Source: Eupeodes corollae
Taxonomy: Eukaryota; Arthropoda; Insecta; Diptera; Syrphidae
Assembly: GCF_945859685.1 (NCBI RefSeq)
Contig: NC_079149.1
Location: 10,513,118 to 10,577,117 of the forward strand
Reading direction: 5' to 3'
Length of the DNA: 64,000 nucleotides
This document shows, in pieces, positions 37,501 through 48,557 of this stretch (within the stretch, counting starts at the first letter, position 1; every line of letters starts with the position of its first letter). The position numbers and the translations under genes are program-made. The notes beneath the pieces were generated by a model, which was not told the origin of the DNA, did not search any database, and saw only the letters and a list, made by a program, of their open reading frames with translations.

Positions 37501-38039
37501 CAAAAATAACAGATAATTTGAAATTCCTTCTAATATTTTAATAGTAGGTACACTGTGTTAGCAACCTTACCTTTTCTGTAAACAAAATAAAAGTGACACT
37601 GACAGCCAAGTAAAAATAAAATGGCGTCTGTTGTAAATACCAAATCTCAAATTCAGTGCCAAATAAAAATACAATTCTCGAACTGGAAGATATCTGGCTT
37701 AAAAATCAATTTTACAATATTTTATTTTGTAAAAGCTTACAACGAAAATTCAGAAAATGTGTGCTTTTTCATTCGATTTTCACATCTAATTTGTAAATCC
37801 TACTAACCGACACATAGAGTTTAGTTCGTCGTAGTATGAAATGATTTTTGAATTATGTGAAAATATCCTGAACCAATTTTGTCTCAAGGTCACTTTGGCT
37901 ATTTTTTGTTGCAAAAACCTTAATTTTGGTAATTATAAAATTTGGGAATTTGCTTTCAAAACTATGTTCATCTCCACAGTTTTTAAAACTCTGCGGTAAA
38001 TGGAAAGTTATATTACCATTAATGTAAGTATATACTTTG
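37501..38039. other. non-coding stretch
   Basis: Nothing recognisable between LINE copy C and family H copy 4. A 61-codon frame at 37621-37806 has no identifiable feature. Confidence 0.5.
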
Positions 38040-38786
38040 AATGGCTAATTTAATTTACTTTTATCTTTCAAAAAATATTGTTGTCAATATTCAGTAAAAT
38101 TTTGAACAAAATCGAATTGACAGTTTTTTTATAAAAAATTAAAAACCGAACAAAAATTAACAAAAGTTGGTAAAAATTGAATATGGATTCAAATATCTTT
38201 TTAAAAACTTGAAAGTTAGACTTCAAACTTATTTTATCTTATAAGAAATGTTGTTTTAAGCATTCTGAAAGATGTTGAGAAAAATCGAATTGACAGTTTT
38301 TTTACAAAAAATAAAAACCTTAAAAAAATTTATAAAAGTTGGTAAAAATTGATTTTCGACTCAAATATCTTTTCAAAACTATAAAATATTGGCTTCAAAC
38401 TAATTTTATCTTATAGAAAATATTGTTTTCAACATTCGATAGAATTTTGAAGAAAATCGAATTGACGGTTTTTTACAAAAAATAAAACTCTAAAAAAAAC
38501 AATACTAAAACCTGGTAAAAATTTACTTTCGACTCAAATAGCTTTTCAAAAATTAAAAAATATTGGCTTCAAACTTATTTTATTTTACAGAAAATATTGT
38601 TTTCGATATTCAATGATTTTTATATAAAAATCCAACAGTCCGTTTTTTCATAAAAAATAAAATCTATAAAAAATAGTACGCAAATTTGGTAAAATTGATA
38701 CTAGTACATATAGACAAACTTTTAAGCAAGACAAATCGACAGACGGGATGGGAAGTTATCAGTGTGGGTCGCATCCCAGCCTCTTT
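38040..38786 (+). repeat. family H dispersed element, copy 4, left end missing
   Basis: Contains three units of the internal tandem repeat (AATTGAC words at 38115, 38288 and 38460, period about 172) and a well-preserved right end: ATGGGAAGTT at 38748-38757, then ATCAGTGTGGGTCGCATCCC and AGCCTC. The left hairpin and GTACGT block are absent. Confidence 0.88.
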
Positions 38787-39099
38787 TTAACTTAAAGTTT
38801 GTGATGACATTTAAAATTAATAAATGCGTTCTATCATAGGTTTGGGTTTGTTTGTTTTTTATGTTTTTTTCACGAGCTGTCACTATTTGTATGAAAATCC
38901 TTTTGTCAAAAATTCTTCAATTTTGAGTAAGAAATAATTGTGAAAAACAGAAATTTGAACGAATAATTTGTGCACTATTTTTGAAAGTTTAAAACTTTAC
39001 GAAAATGACAAAAAAAATTTCAGTAAACTGGTTAATTGATAAGAATTAAAAAAAAAAAGTACTTTTATATGATTCACGTTGATAGCTTCAAATAGTTGA

Positions 39100-39131
39100 C
39101 GGATGGGAAGTTATCAGCCAGCATCTTTTTT
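39100..39131 (+). repeat. family H right-end scrap
   Basis: GACGGATGGGAAGTTATCAG directly joined to CCAGCATCTTTTTT. This is the right terminus of family H with the GTGTGGGTCGCATC portion deleted. Confidence 0.65.
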
Positions 39132-40160
39132 GAATTGTTATTCAAAACAAAAATGTTGAATTTGAGTAGTTTGATATCTCCTTAAAGAATAACTATTCGT
39201 TTCTCTTAAAGTGACAAAAAACAATTTCTGGCTGCCAACCATGAATATAATTATGCAGATCTACTGAATTTAATTCTTCAGCTTTGTTAGATTCTTTCAA
39301 GTTCAAACCTCGTCTTCATCGAATTTGAGTTAATGTGACGTATACTTACTTCATATTAAATCAAATAGCTTTAAAAAGAACTTTCAGAAAGATACAAAAA
39401 CATTCATCATGTTTTTTTGTTAGTTATTATCTTTCAACGACCTTGACTTTCGCGCCATAAATAAAAACTCAAAAGAATAATCTTGTCAAACAAAAACAAA
39501 CAATAGAATATGCATAATCCGCAAAAACAGAATTCATCTTTAAATGTTAACAAACAAATAAAAACAATCTTTAAGCCACTTACAAGCTTGTCAAACTAAT
39601 CAAAGTCGCCATCATCATAAACTTCAATGGTAACCAAGACTCTGCAGACATGATGTCGGACAGCAGAAGTAGCAGCAACAGAAATGTGTAACACAAACCA
39701 GTAAAACAATACAAAATATGATATAACAAACATCGAAGAAAATATTATTCAGGTCAGTCCGCCTCGTTTAATGTAGTTTCCATTTTTGTATTAAGTTGCG
39801 TTGTTCTCTATTTTAATCTCACGATCACATAAACTGAAGCTCAAATCCATCATTCAAGTCCATGTTTTCATTATAGGTTCCCCCATCCAACAGATCTTTA
39901 ATTTTCGGCAACTGACCTTTCTTAAGAGAAAGAAGAAAACAAAAATGATTGCTTCGGGAAATTTATTGAATAGTGCGTCTCTTCTTATGCTGACATTTAA
40001 GCCCCTGCTTACATCACTCTCACATGTGCTACGTGCCGCGAGTTCTTACATCATATATGTTTTTAGATACAAAATTCCTCATGAAAAAGATGCCACACAC
40101 AAGATGCAAGAAGTCTATACTGCAAAATGCATTTCACCTGCGCGCGGAACCCTTTTCATA

Positions 40161-40191
<31 letters not shown>

Positions 40192-42625
40192 CTTCGTCTT
40201 CGTCGAAACACGAATAACCAAACTATCATCGAAGACATTACCATTACCATTACCATCGTCATCAACGACCGGTGACGAAGTAACTGTTCAAATGCCCAGA
40301 GCCAAACTTTCACTTTTAGCCCAGCGAACATTTTTATTCTTCAACTTTAGCAAGATTACCGACCGAACGGCGAAGATCGACCGGAGCTATGGTCATTGAG
40401 AACAGGTTCTCTGTCTGACTGTCGAAACCAAAACAATGATGCAAGAAAATTCCATGCTTCGGGATACCATCGAGGCAATTCAGGAACATTACATAAGCCA
40501 AGTCAAGCCATGAGATGCAGGCACCTTTTTCTCATACGATAAGTATACACCGTCTATACCTATGGTCGGTAATATCGTCCTCCTTTGCCTATTCTTCATC
40601 AGCTTCTGCCTTTTGGGAGAGGAAAACTAATCGTGCCTCAGTTATAATGCCAAAGTCAAAATACGGAAGGAAGTAAAGTCGGTAATAATCTGCAACATTA
40701 TTATCACGACGAACAAAGCTGTGAACGTGCACTGCAGAGATATGGTGATGTAGATGGCTTTGGGAACTATACGAGGAACTTTTATGATGTGTATACGAAT
40801 TCGTTGTGGTGGCCACAAAAAGTCGCGCTAAAATTGCATACGATGACATACGAAGCGATTACCTTTTGCAGAAATTGAAAGTAAGTCGCATGCACGTGGG
40901 TCCAAACTCCAAGCGCATCATCATCATAATAATCATCCTCCGAAATACCAGAATTTCAACAAAACCGCTATTACCGCGGTAAATGCTTCAGTCGTTAAAA
41001 GACTGTGCAAGTTCAAGAAGAAAAAGAAAAACTGCTTCAGCTAAAAGCTGATAATATAGGATTAGATATAAAAATTAACAAGGAAGTTCATTATAAAATC
41101 AAATGTGAAGTCACATTAAAAGGAGAATTCACAATTACAATCTCGCAGTCGGTAAGTTCCAAGTTTACGAACTTGATAGTGAAGATGATGTTTGAGATTT
41201 TTGTTTAACAGTCGTTGAAAGTTGTTATTGTCACTTGTGGAAAAGTTCACATGCACCGGATATTTTATGTTATAATCAGAGATTTATTGTTGCATTTTAT
41301 TGCTGAGCCGAAAAATATAATGGAAGTAATTTTGGTTTATGTGAAATAAGTCATAATTTTCGTAAGTGTTTGTTCGTTGGGCCTGTGATGCTTTTATCTA
41401 AAGCAGCTGCCACTTTTCAAGCTGTCATACTTTGACATTTAAAAACCACAATCTAATTTATTTCTAAAAATGGAATGATACAACTCATTGAAATAGTCAA
41501 AAATGTCGGTAATGTAGTAAAGCCGGTGGACAGTTTTGAGATGTTACGACAGGTTGGTGATATCATGAGAAATTGAAACATTGTTCGTCAATAAAGAAGA
41601 TCTTACGAGAGTTAAAAACATATCAACATTTACTTTTCTTCATGGAATTCTTTAGAATCAACTTAATTGTGGAAACAGAAAATTAACTGTTTTACCGGCG
41701 AACAATATTGTTGTTGTCGAAAGATTATGTGAAAAAATGTGCTTCATATTTTTGTAAAAATAAAAAGTGAAAATAAATGCCATCAGCTAGTTTAAACTAA
41801 GTGAAAGACAACATGAATAATTTTGTTTTGAAAAACTATATAGAAAATAACTTCTACATAATCAAGTGGAAACATCTGCTTCTGCGTGTTATAAAAAAGT
41901 TGATCTTAATCAACTTTGTTGCATAAATATACTAAAACGCAATAGCTGGTTGTCTTGTAACACATCTTATATTCTCTTCTCAAATGAAGCACGGAAGACG
42001 GAACATGATAGAAAAGATAGTTTTTTATTAAGCAATTTGTACTCTCTTCAAAGCATATTTAGTGGTCGCTTACCCTATCCAAAAGCATTTTGATTCCACA
42101 AATCACATGTGTGAATAATAATACTATTTGTCGCTATGTTTAAGCTTATATGATATGATATGATGATAATTTTAATTTAAAATAAATTATGCGCGTTTGA
42201 TGAGAAGGTAAAAGACTTAAAAAATAATGATAGCAAAAGAAGAAATAAAACAACAACAATAAAAGTAAATACAATTTCTCTCTCTCCATTTGTTAGTTTT
42301 TTGTTTTTTAAAAGAGTCGTAAATTCCAGTTTTATTAAATTTATAAATAAGTTGTTATCTTTTTATCTAAATTGCACTTAAGTACTCTATATAGTAAGTA
42401 ATATTTAATAAAAGGTTAAATCTTAGATTAATAATGATTTACAATAAATAAAATTGTAAGATCATATTATTGGTTTTTCTAATATAGGATTTGACAACTC
42501 TTGATGTGAACGCATCCTTAAACAAATATCTAAACAAACTGTCAATGTCAAAAAAAACTTCATGTTTTTAGTTAAATGAGAAACGATGATAAATAGCTAC
42601 CATAATAATAATTCAAATAGCTACC
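39132..42625. other. non-coding stretch with a CTT microsatellite
   Basis: No gene could be supported. A (CTT)n microsatellite lies at about 40161-40203 and creates poly-Ser and poly-Phe open frames on overlapping strands. The 39.6-41.0 kb part has more balanced base composition than its surroundings and could carry an untranslated or short coding exon, but no splice-bounded frame with a recognisable product was found. Two copies of a 24-bp word, starting AATAGCTACCATAATAATAA, occur in tandem just before 42626. Confidence 0.45.
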
Positions 42626-43180
42626 ATAATAATAATTCATTGATGTTCAAATGGTAGACATGTGCATTCAAGAGGACACAAGCGTCCACAGGTTTTTTTC
42701 CTTAAAACCAACCTCTGTCTATCAACTCCTACTCTCACCTCCACGTGGTGAACATTGGGTGCCTAGTACCTCAACTGGAGATTGGGTTCCCACCCCAGTG
42801 GAAAGTTGTTGGGGGCAGCAAACGAGAGAGGTGGGGAGAGGTGTTTCCACTAACGCACCTCTCCTTATCCAGACGGCAGCGGAGGAATTCCCGAGATGGA
42901 ATCAACGGTGGCGTCTACAGTTCCAGTAAGGTTGAACTACTTAGTGAACACCTTATAGGGCTTCTTCGACTTATTCGGAGCCCAGGCCTGTAAGGAGCGG
43001 TTTTATCCGGCTCCCCATCCTTGGAGTTATACTTAGGATCTGACCTTCCAGGTTGGGGGTTGTGCGTCGGGGTGACTTCCTGGCCACGTTAAAGCTTTCA
43101 AAGTTGCGAAGCACCAACAAGCCTCGGATACGGACGGATTTACTGTTGACAACCAACGCAAACAAATTAAGGAAAACGAA

Positions 43181-44356
43181 CTTCGGATATGCACGTGGAA
43201 TGTCAGGTCCCTTAACAGACCACGTGCGGCCGAAGAATCAGCGGAGGCCCTAGACCGATATAAAGCAGATATCACCGCCATCCAGGAAATACGATGGGAT
43301 GGGCCGGGCAAAAAGAGGATGAAAAACTGCGATATTTACTAGGGTGACTCCTACCACGAAAACCAACAGCGCTTATTTGGATGCGGATTCGTCATTGGAG
43401 CCAGACTTAGGCAAGAAGTCTTGAGCTATAGGTGCATCAATGAGCGCCTCATGACCATACGCATCAAGGCTAAATTCGGCAACATTAGCCTGATATGCGC
43501 GCACGCCCCCACAGAAGAGAAAGACGACAACACCAAAGATATGTTCTTCGAGCTCTTAGACAAAACATATGAGCAGTGCCCTAGCTACGATATTAAAATA
43601 GTCCTGGGCGATTTTAATGCCAAGCTAGGAAGGGAAGACATCTTTGGTGGAATAATCGGGAAAAACAGCCTGGACGACAACACTTCCCACAATGGATTCA
43701 GGCTCATAGATTTTGCTGCGGGGCGAAACGTCATGGTAGCCAGTACGCGTTTTCCACACCTCAACATCCACAAAGGAACTTGGACTTCTCCAGATCAATC
43801 TACCGTCAACCAGATTGACCATATTGCGATCGACGCCAGACACGCTTCCAGCATTATGGATGTACGAACTTTCCGAGGAGCTAACATCGACTCGGACCAC
43901 TACCTCGTTGTAGCCAGGGTAGCACTTCGGATTTCCAGACCCAAGGAAAAACAGGGAGGTGCTGGGAGAAGATACAACGTCGAACGGCTACAATCGCCAG
44001 AGATCGCCAAATCCTTTTCCGACCGAGTGACAAGTAACCTCTCTCGAAGTTCTCTGCCACCAACACAATGTATCGAAAACCAGTGGCAACATTGCCAAGA
44101 TGCAATCAGAGAAGCTGCCTCTGATGTGCTGGGTTTCAAACAGCCACCAACAAGGAACCCCTGGTTTGATGAGGAATGTCGGCAGGCAAATGCAGCCAAA
44201 CAAGAGGCAGCAAAGCGGCGCTGCATAAAAGGACGAGAGCTGCTCGTGAGCTCTATGAGCAGAAGAGGCGAGAGGAACGCCGACTTCTCAGAAGGAAAAA
44301 GAGAGGGCATGAGAAGCGTGCGGTCGAAGATGTTGAGAGGTATAAAGCAGGAATGA
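43181..44356 (+). pseudogene. endonuclease part of RTE-like LINE copy D
   Basis: AP-type endonuclease of the LINE. The frame begins near 43181 (ICTWNVRSLNRPRAAEESAE, ITAIQEIRWDG), meets one in-frame TAG near 43340, and is then open from 43421 to 44356 (311 codons from its first ATG). Motifs in order: MTIRIKAKFGNISLICAHA, then PTEEKDDNTKD, IVLGDFNAKLGREDIFGG, LNIHKGTWTSPDQSTVNQID, HIAID and ANIDSDHYLVVARV. The Asp/Asn of GDFNAK and the SDH triad residues are present. The part beyond about 43,960 is a basic linker toward the RT. The single stop means it is not translatable as one protein. The opposite-strand frames are shadows. Confidence 0.85.
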
Positions 44357-44357
44357 G

Positions 44358-45527
44358 GTGCGAAAGTTTTATGAACAAGTGAAACGAAATTCACAGGTAC
44401 ATAAACCTAGAACCGAAGGCTGCAAAGACGAAAGTGGAAACATCATATGGGAACCGCAGTCAATACTGAGGATATGGAAGGACCACTTCTGCAGACTGTA
44501 TAACGGCGACGAAGAACTGAATCCCGCGGTCAGGCAGGATGACCCATTCGATATAGACGACGAAAGCCAACATTCCCGTCCTCCCGACTTAGACGAAGTA
44601 AAGATTGCCATATCTAAGTTGAAGTCTAATAAAGCCGCTGGAGCAGATGGCTTAAATGCCGAGCTCTTTAAAGCAGCTGGAGATAAGTTGGTTAGGAGCA
44701 TGCAGCAACTTATCTGTAAGATATGGTCGGAAGAAAACACTGCACCAACTATAGAGGAATAAGTCTACTTAACATCGCCTATAAAATCTTCTCTGCCATA
44801 ATATGTGAACGTCTAAAGCCCATCGTCAACAACCTGATAGGTCCTTATCAGTGTGGTTTTAGACCAGGAAAGTCCACAGTTGATCAAATATTCACATTAC
44901 GGCAGATCCTGGAAAAAACTCAAGAGCACCAAATCGACACCCACCATCTTTTTATCGATTTCAAGGCCGCATATGACAGCATCTACAGGGACGAGCTGTA
45001 TAGAGCCATGTCTAGTTTTGGCATCCCTGCCTAACTCGTCCGTTTGTGCAGGATGACCATGGAGTATTCACGCTGCTCCATAAAGGTTGGAAACAACTTA
45101 ACAGAACCTTTTGATGTCAAAAAAGGTTTTAGACAAGGTGATGCGCTGTCATGCGATTTTTTTAACATCGTGCTTGAAAGAATAGTGCAGAGCTCACACG
45201 TCAACACTAGAGGCACTATCTTTCAAAAGTCTGTCCAATTACTGGCATATGCTGATGACATTGACATAATCGGAAGAACTCAGCGTGATGTCAATGGGGT
45301 ACATGCTGTCGTCTAGAAAGGACATACAACACCGACGTTTTGGTCAAAACGTCACAATCGACAGACGTACCTTTGAGGTAGTCAAGGACTTCGTCTACCT
45401 AGGCTCCGCTGTAAACGCAGAAAACAACACCAGCGCTGAGATCAAACGCAGAATAACTCTTGCTAACCGCTGTTTCTTTGGACTAAGAAAGCAATTGAGT
45501 GGTAAAGTCCTCTCTCGAGGGACCAAA
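44358..45527 (+). pseudogene. reverse-transcriptase part of RTE-like LINE copy D
   Basis: Broken RT. 44358-44762 encodes the N-terminal linker and first RT box (LKSNKAAGADGLNAELFKAA, LVRSMQQLICKIWSEE). A short deletion then removes the segment ending in NYRG. 44723-45034 gives GISLLNIAYKIFSAIICERL, YQCGFRPGKSTVDQIFTLRQ and HHLFIDFKAAYDSIYRDEL. 45044-45316 gives GFRQGDALSCDFFNIVLERI and the catalytic LLAYADDIDIIGR. A deletion at about 45298 removes the FVSIEAEAAKMG region that copy E keeps. 45285-45527 continues with DFVYLGSAVNAENNTSAEIK and RRITLANRCFFGLRKQL. The C-terminus is split off beyond the transposon. Frames change at least three times. Confidence 0.85.
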
Positions 45528-45756
45528 GTGTTGCTTAGAGTGACCGCAATAAATCGATTTTCGAAATTGGGTCGGGGGAACCCCATAAAATGATCAGTCT
45601 TTGCAGATTTTTAGCTAGCCAAAATTTCAGCTCGATTCGATAACGCTAAATGCTGCCGACACGAGCTCAAAGTTTCAAAAAACTCTTTTTTCTCTGTTTT
45701 GCGAAGTAAACTAGCCCTAGATCCCAAAACAACTGTCACTATTCTCATTATTTATA

Positions 45757-47830
45757 CAGGGTGTCCCGTAAGTAATGGATAGCCCTGAAATGTCTCATAG
45801 TAGACTTTATGACCGTCCTGAAAAGTGATAAAAAAAGTTCTATCCCAACCACAAGAAAAGTTATATGCATTTTTTTGTTCTGTGCTTTATTTTTTTTCTT
45901 ACTTAACATTTTTAAATACCACGGCTACATGTGAATGAGTTCCATCATTTTTTTCAGGAATATTTTACATTACTTGTGCCAACACATAAGTAGAAGAAAA
46001 TTATTATAACTGTTGGACTTCTTAGAGAAACAAATTATTTAACATTGAATTTCAATGCAAAATGTGAAAACAAATAGTTTTTGAAAAAGTTAAATCATAG
46101 CTGGTATAAAAAAAATGCATGAACTGAGTGGCCAACTATTTTAGAAAATGCGCGTTTAATGCAGATTTCAAAATGGTATTACTTATTATTATATCTAGAG
46201 TCAATAGCAAGTTATTAGTAAAAATCTGCAATACTAGAGTAAATTTAGCAAAAACAAAAGTTTTCAAAATTAGCACAGTAAACGTTAAAATAATACCAAG
46301 CGTTGAACAAAGCAGACTTTTGATTTATTGGCGGTTTCTACGATGTTGTCCTAATGATAAATCCAAGCTTTCAACTTCTAGGGCCGAATACATTTTTGAT
46401 AAAAATGTCAAAAAGTGCAAAAAACGGTTACATTTTCTAGCTTGTTTTGAATTTTACCTGTTCTATTGGGCTTTAACAAACCCATCAAATATTTTGTTGG
46501 TTGCTATTAGTTTATTTGTTATTTTCTCCAAACAAAAAGTCTTCTGATTTAATTTTAATTGTTTTTTTTTTTGATAGTAAATTGTAAGATCCTGAGAAAG
46601 TGAGACCGCATAAATTCGTAAGTTTTTTAAATTTTGAACCAAAGTTCTTGTAATTTGATCTTAATTCATAAGATTAAGACCACGACGAACACTTACTTAT
46701 ATCGTTTTTATTGTTCATTCTTCAGAAAAATTAACGGTCTAAATAGCTGTTTTCCTGAACCTGCTCTTTGATAATTAAGACTTTTGATTGAACTTTTTCG
46801 ATGCCGCGTATTTTGTATTCTGCATAAGAATATGCAAACATACATTTCATTTATAGATTTACGCTAACGCACGTCACCCGGATTATTGAGTGTTTATTAG
46901 AGTCCATAGCTGTTTCTCGGAAGGAAGTGAATGATAGTCAAAATTGAAGAAGATCCTCAGTTTTTTGACAAAATTCTTTGGAGCGATGAGTCGACATTTA
47001 AAAGAGATGGCTACACTAATCTCCATAATCTCCACTTCTGGGCACTACAAAACCCAAACATCATGAGGGAAGACAGGTCTTAATACCAATTCAAAATAAA
47101 CTATTGCACTGGGATTCTCAATGGGAAAATAATTGGACCCTTTGAGTTGCCGTTGATTTTAACTGCCCAAGGTTATTTGGAGTTCCTCCAAAACGACGAT
47201 CTCCCAACCTTGCTGGAAGAAGTGCCTCAAGAACTAAAGGAATCCCATTGGCTTCAAAATGATGGTTGTCCAGCACAGTTTGCTGTGCCTGTACGGGCAT
47301 TTTTAAATGCCAGATATCCAGGCAGATGGATATTAAGTCTGGGACCAATTTTATGGCCACCCCGTTCACCAGACCTAAATCCACTTGATTTGTTTCATTG
47401 GGGATGCATTAAGGAAATCGTATACAGCAAGCCGATGAGGTCTTTAGAGGAAGTAAGAAATCGTGTGGAGGCAGCTGCACTTTTTTGACATTTTTATCAA
47501 TAATGTATTCGGCCCTAGAAGTTGAAAGCTTGGATTTATTATTAGGACTACATCGTAGAAACCGCAAAGTCCAACAGTTATAATAATTTTCTTCTACTTA
47601 TGTGTTGGCACAAGTAATGTAAAATATTCCTGAAAAAAATGATGGAACTCATTCACATGTAGCCGTGGTATTTAAAAATGTTAAGTAAGAAAAAAAATAA
47701 AGCACAGAACAAAAAAATGCATATAACTTTTCTTGTGGTTGGGATAGAACTTTTTTTATCACTTTTCAGGACGGTCATAAAGTCTACTATGAGGCATTTC
47801 AGGGCTATCCATTACTTACGGGACACCCTG
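45757..47830 (+). mobile_element. mariner-superfamily transposon with long inverted repeats
   Basis: Starts CAGGGTGTCCCGTAAGTAAT and ends with its reverse complement, with TA on both sides (45755-45756 and 47831-47832). The inverted repeats are unusually long: nearly identical for about 260 bp, then, after about 315 bp of extra sequence in the left arm (roughly 46016-46330), identity resumes with GCGGTTTCTACGATGT, AAATCCAAGCTTTCAACTTC and TAGGGCCGAATACATT, up to about 46424 on the left and 47483 on the right. The interior carries a broken transposase. The frame at 46128-46547 lies in and near the left repeat and is not a gene. Confidence 0.85.
46930..47488 (+). pseudogene. mariner-superfamily transposase, C-terminal catalytic region
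   Basis: The catalytic part of a DDE/D transposase. ILWSDESTF (about 46976) carries the first catalytic Asp. FWALQNPNIMREDRS follows, then an in-frame TAA near 47081. CTGILNGKIIGPFELPLILT then reads into 47147-47488: HWLQNDGCPAQFAVPVRAFL (second Asp), RYPGRWI, WPPRSPDLNPLDLFHWGCIK (third-position region) and EVRNRVEAAALF at the stop. The N-terminal DNA-binding half is absent or unrecognisable, so the protein is dead. The last codons lie inside the right inverted repeat. Confidence 0.85.
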
Positions 47831-48070
47831 TATAAATAATGAGAATAGTGACAGTTGTTTTGGGATCTAGGGCTAGTTTACTTCGCAAAACAGAGAAAAA
47901 AGAGTTTTTTGAAACTTTGAGCTCGTGTCGGCAGCATTTAGCGTTATCGAATCGAGCTGAAATTTTGTCTAGCTAAAAATCTGCAAAGGCTGATCATTTT
48001 ATGGGGTTCCCCCGTAACGAATTCGACAAAAAAAAATTTCTTCGGGAGTTGCGGTCACCCTAGTGTTGCT

Positions 48071-48518
48071 ATATAAGACCCTTATCATCCCCGTCCTGCT
48101 ATACGTTGCAGAAGCATGGACCATGACAAAAGCGGATGAAAGCACCTTGGGTCGCTTCGAGAGAAAAGTTCTTCGTGTGATCTACGGTCCCGTATGCATC
48201 GAAGGGGAGTATAGGAGAAGATGGAACGACGAACTGTACGGGCTGTACAGCGACGTAGACTTAGCAAGAAGAGTAAAAGTCCAACGACTAAGATGGCTGG
48301 GTCACGTAGAGCGCATGGAAACCAATGCTCCGGCCCGGAAAGTCTTCGAATCCGCACCCACAGGACAGCGCAGTAGAGGAAGACCGCGGATCAGGTGGCG
48401 CGCACAAGTGGAAGGTGACCTCACCCAACTTGGAGCGCGAAACTGGAGACATCTAGCTAGGGACCGAGCTAGATGGAGAAGTTTGTTGGGTGAGGCCCTA
48501 GTTCACACAGGACTGTAG
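48071..48518 (+). pseudogene. C-terminal domain of RTE-like LINE copy D
   Basis: Continuation of the RT polyprotein after the nested transposon, open as 149 codons to a stop. It begins LLYKTLIIPVLLYVAEAWTM, then RFERKVLRVIYGPVCIEGEY, RRRWNDELYGLYSDVDLARR, RLRWLGHVERMETNAPARKV, GRPRIRWRAQVEGDL and RARWRSLLGEALVHTGL. It is almost identical to the corresponding part of copy E at 52649-53104, which supports a recent common source. Confidence 0.88.
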
Positions 48519-48557
48519 CGGCATCTTAAAAAAAAAAAAAAATAATAATAATTCATT

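Larger units (their letters stand above)
45536..48062. mobile_element. palindromic hAT-like foldback element with 8-bp target duplication, split at its centre
   Basis: GTGTTGCT occurs on both sides (45528-45535 and 48063-48070), an 8-bp duplication of the LINE sequence. The element begins TAGAGTGACCGCAA and ends with the inverted TTGCGGTCACCCTA. The arms (45536-45756 and 47833-48062, 221 and 230 bp) are inverted repeats of each other, apart from a diverged stretch just inside the termini, and share GGGGGAACCCCATAAAATGA and CAGCTCGATTCGATAACGC. The 8-bp duplication and TAG-type termini are as in hAT elements, but the superfamily is inferred. A mariner-type transposon occupies the central TA. 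The element has no coding capacity of its own. Confidence 0.82.
42626..48557 (+). mobile_element. RTE-like LINE, near full-length copy D, carrying a nested insertion
   Basis: The longest copy of the family. ATAATAATAATTCATT (16 bp) flanks it at 42626-42641 and 48542-48557. The 5' leader starts GATGTTCAAATGGTAGACAT. The endonuclease region and an RT region in broken frames follow, with small deletions near 44735 and 45298. The C-terminal domain resumes at 48071 after a 2.5-kb transposon insertion (45536-48062). The 3' end is GTAGCGGCATCTTAA, then A residues instead of the (TAAG)n tail seen in copies A and E. The encoded proteins resemble those often annotated in insects as craniofacial-development-protein-2-like; the clade assignment to RTE/BovB-like elements is by motif resemblance. 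Confidence 0.9.

Noticed and set aside
39801..40399. Frames of 138 and 90 codons around 40.1 kb
   Set aside because: Their most striking parts are poly-Ser and poly-Phe encoded by a CTT microsatellite, with no further domain.
46128..46547. 139-codon open frame within the mariner-type element
   Set aside because: It overlaps the mirrored inverted repeat and shows no transposase motif. The true transposase remains are at 46930-47488.
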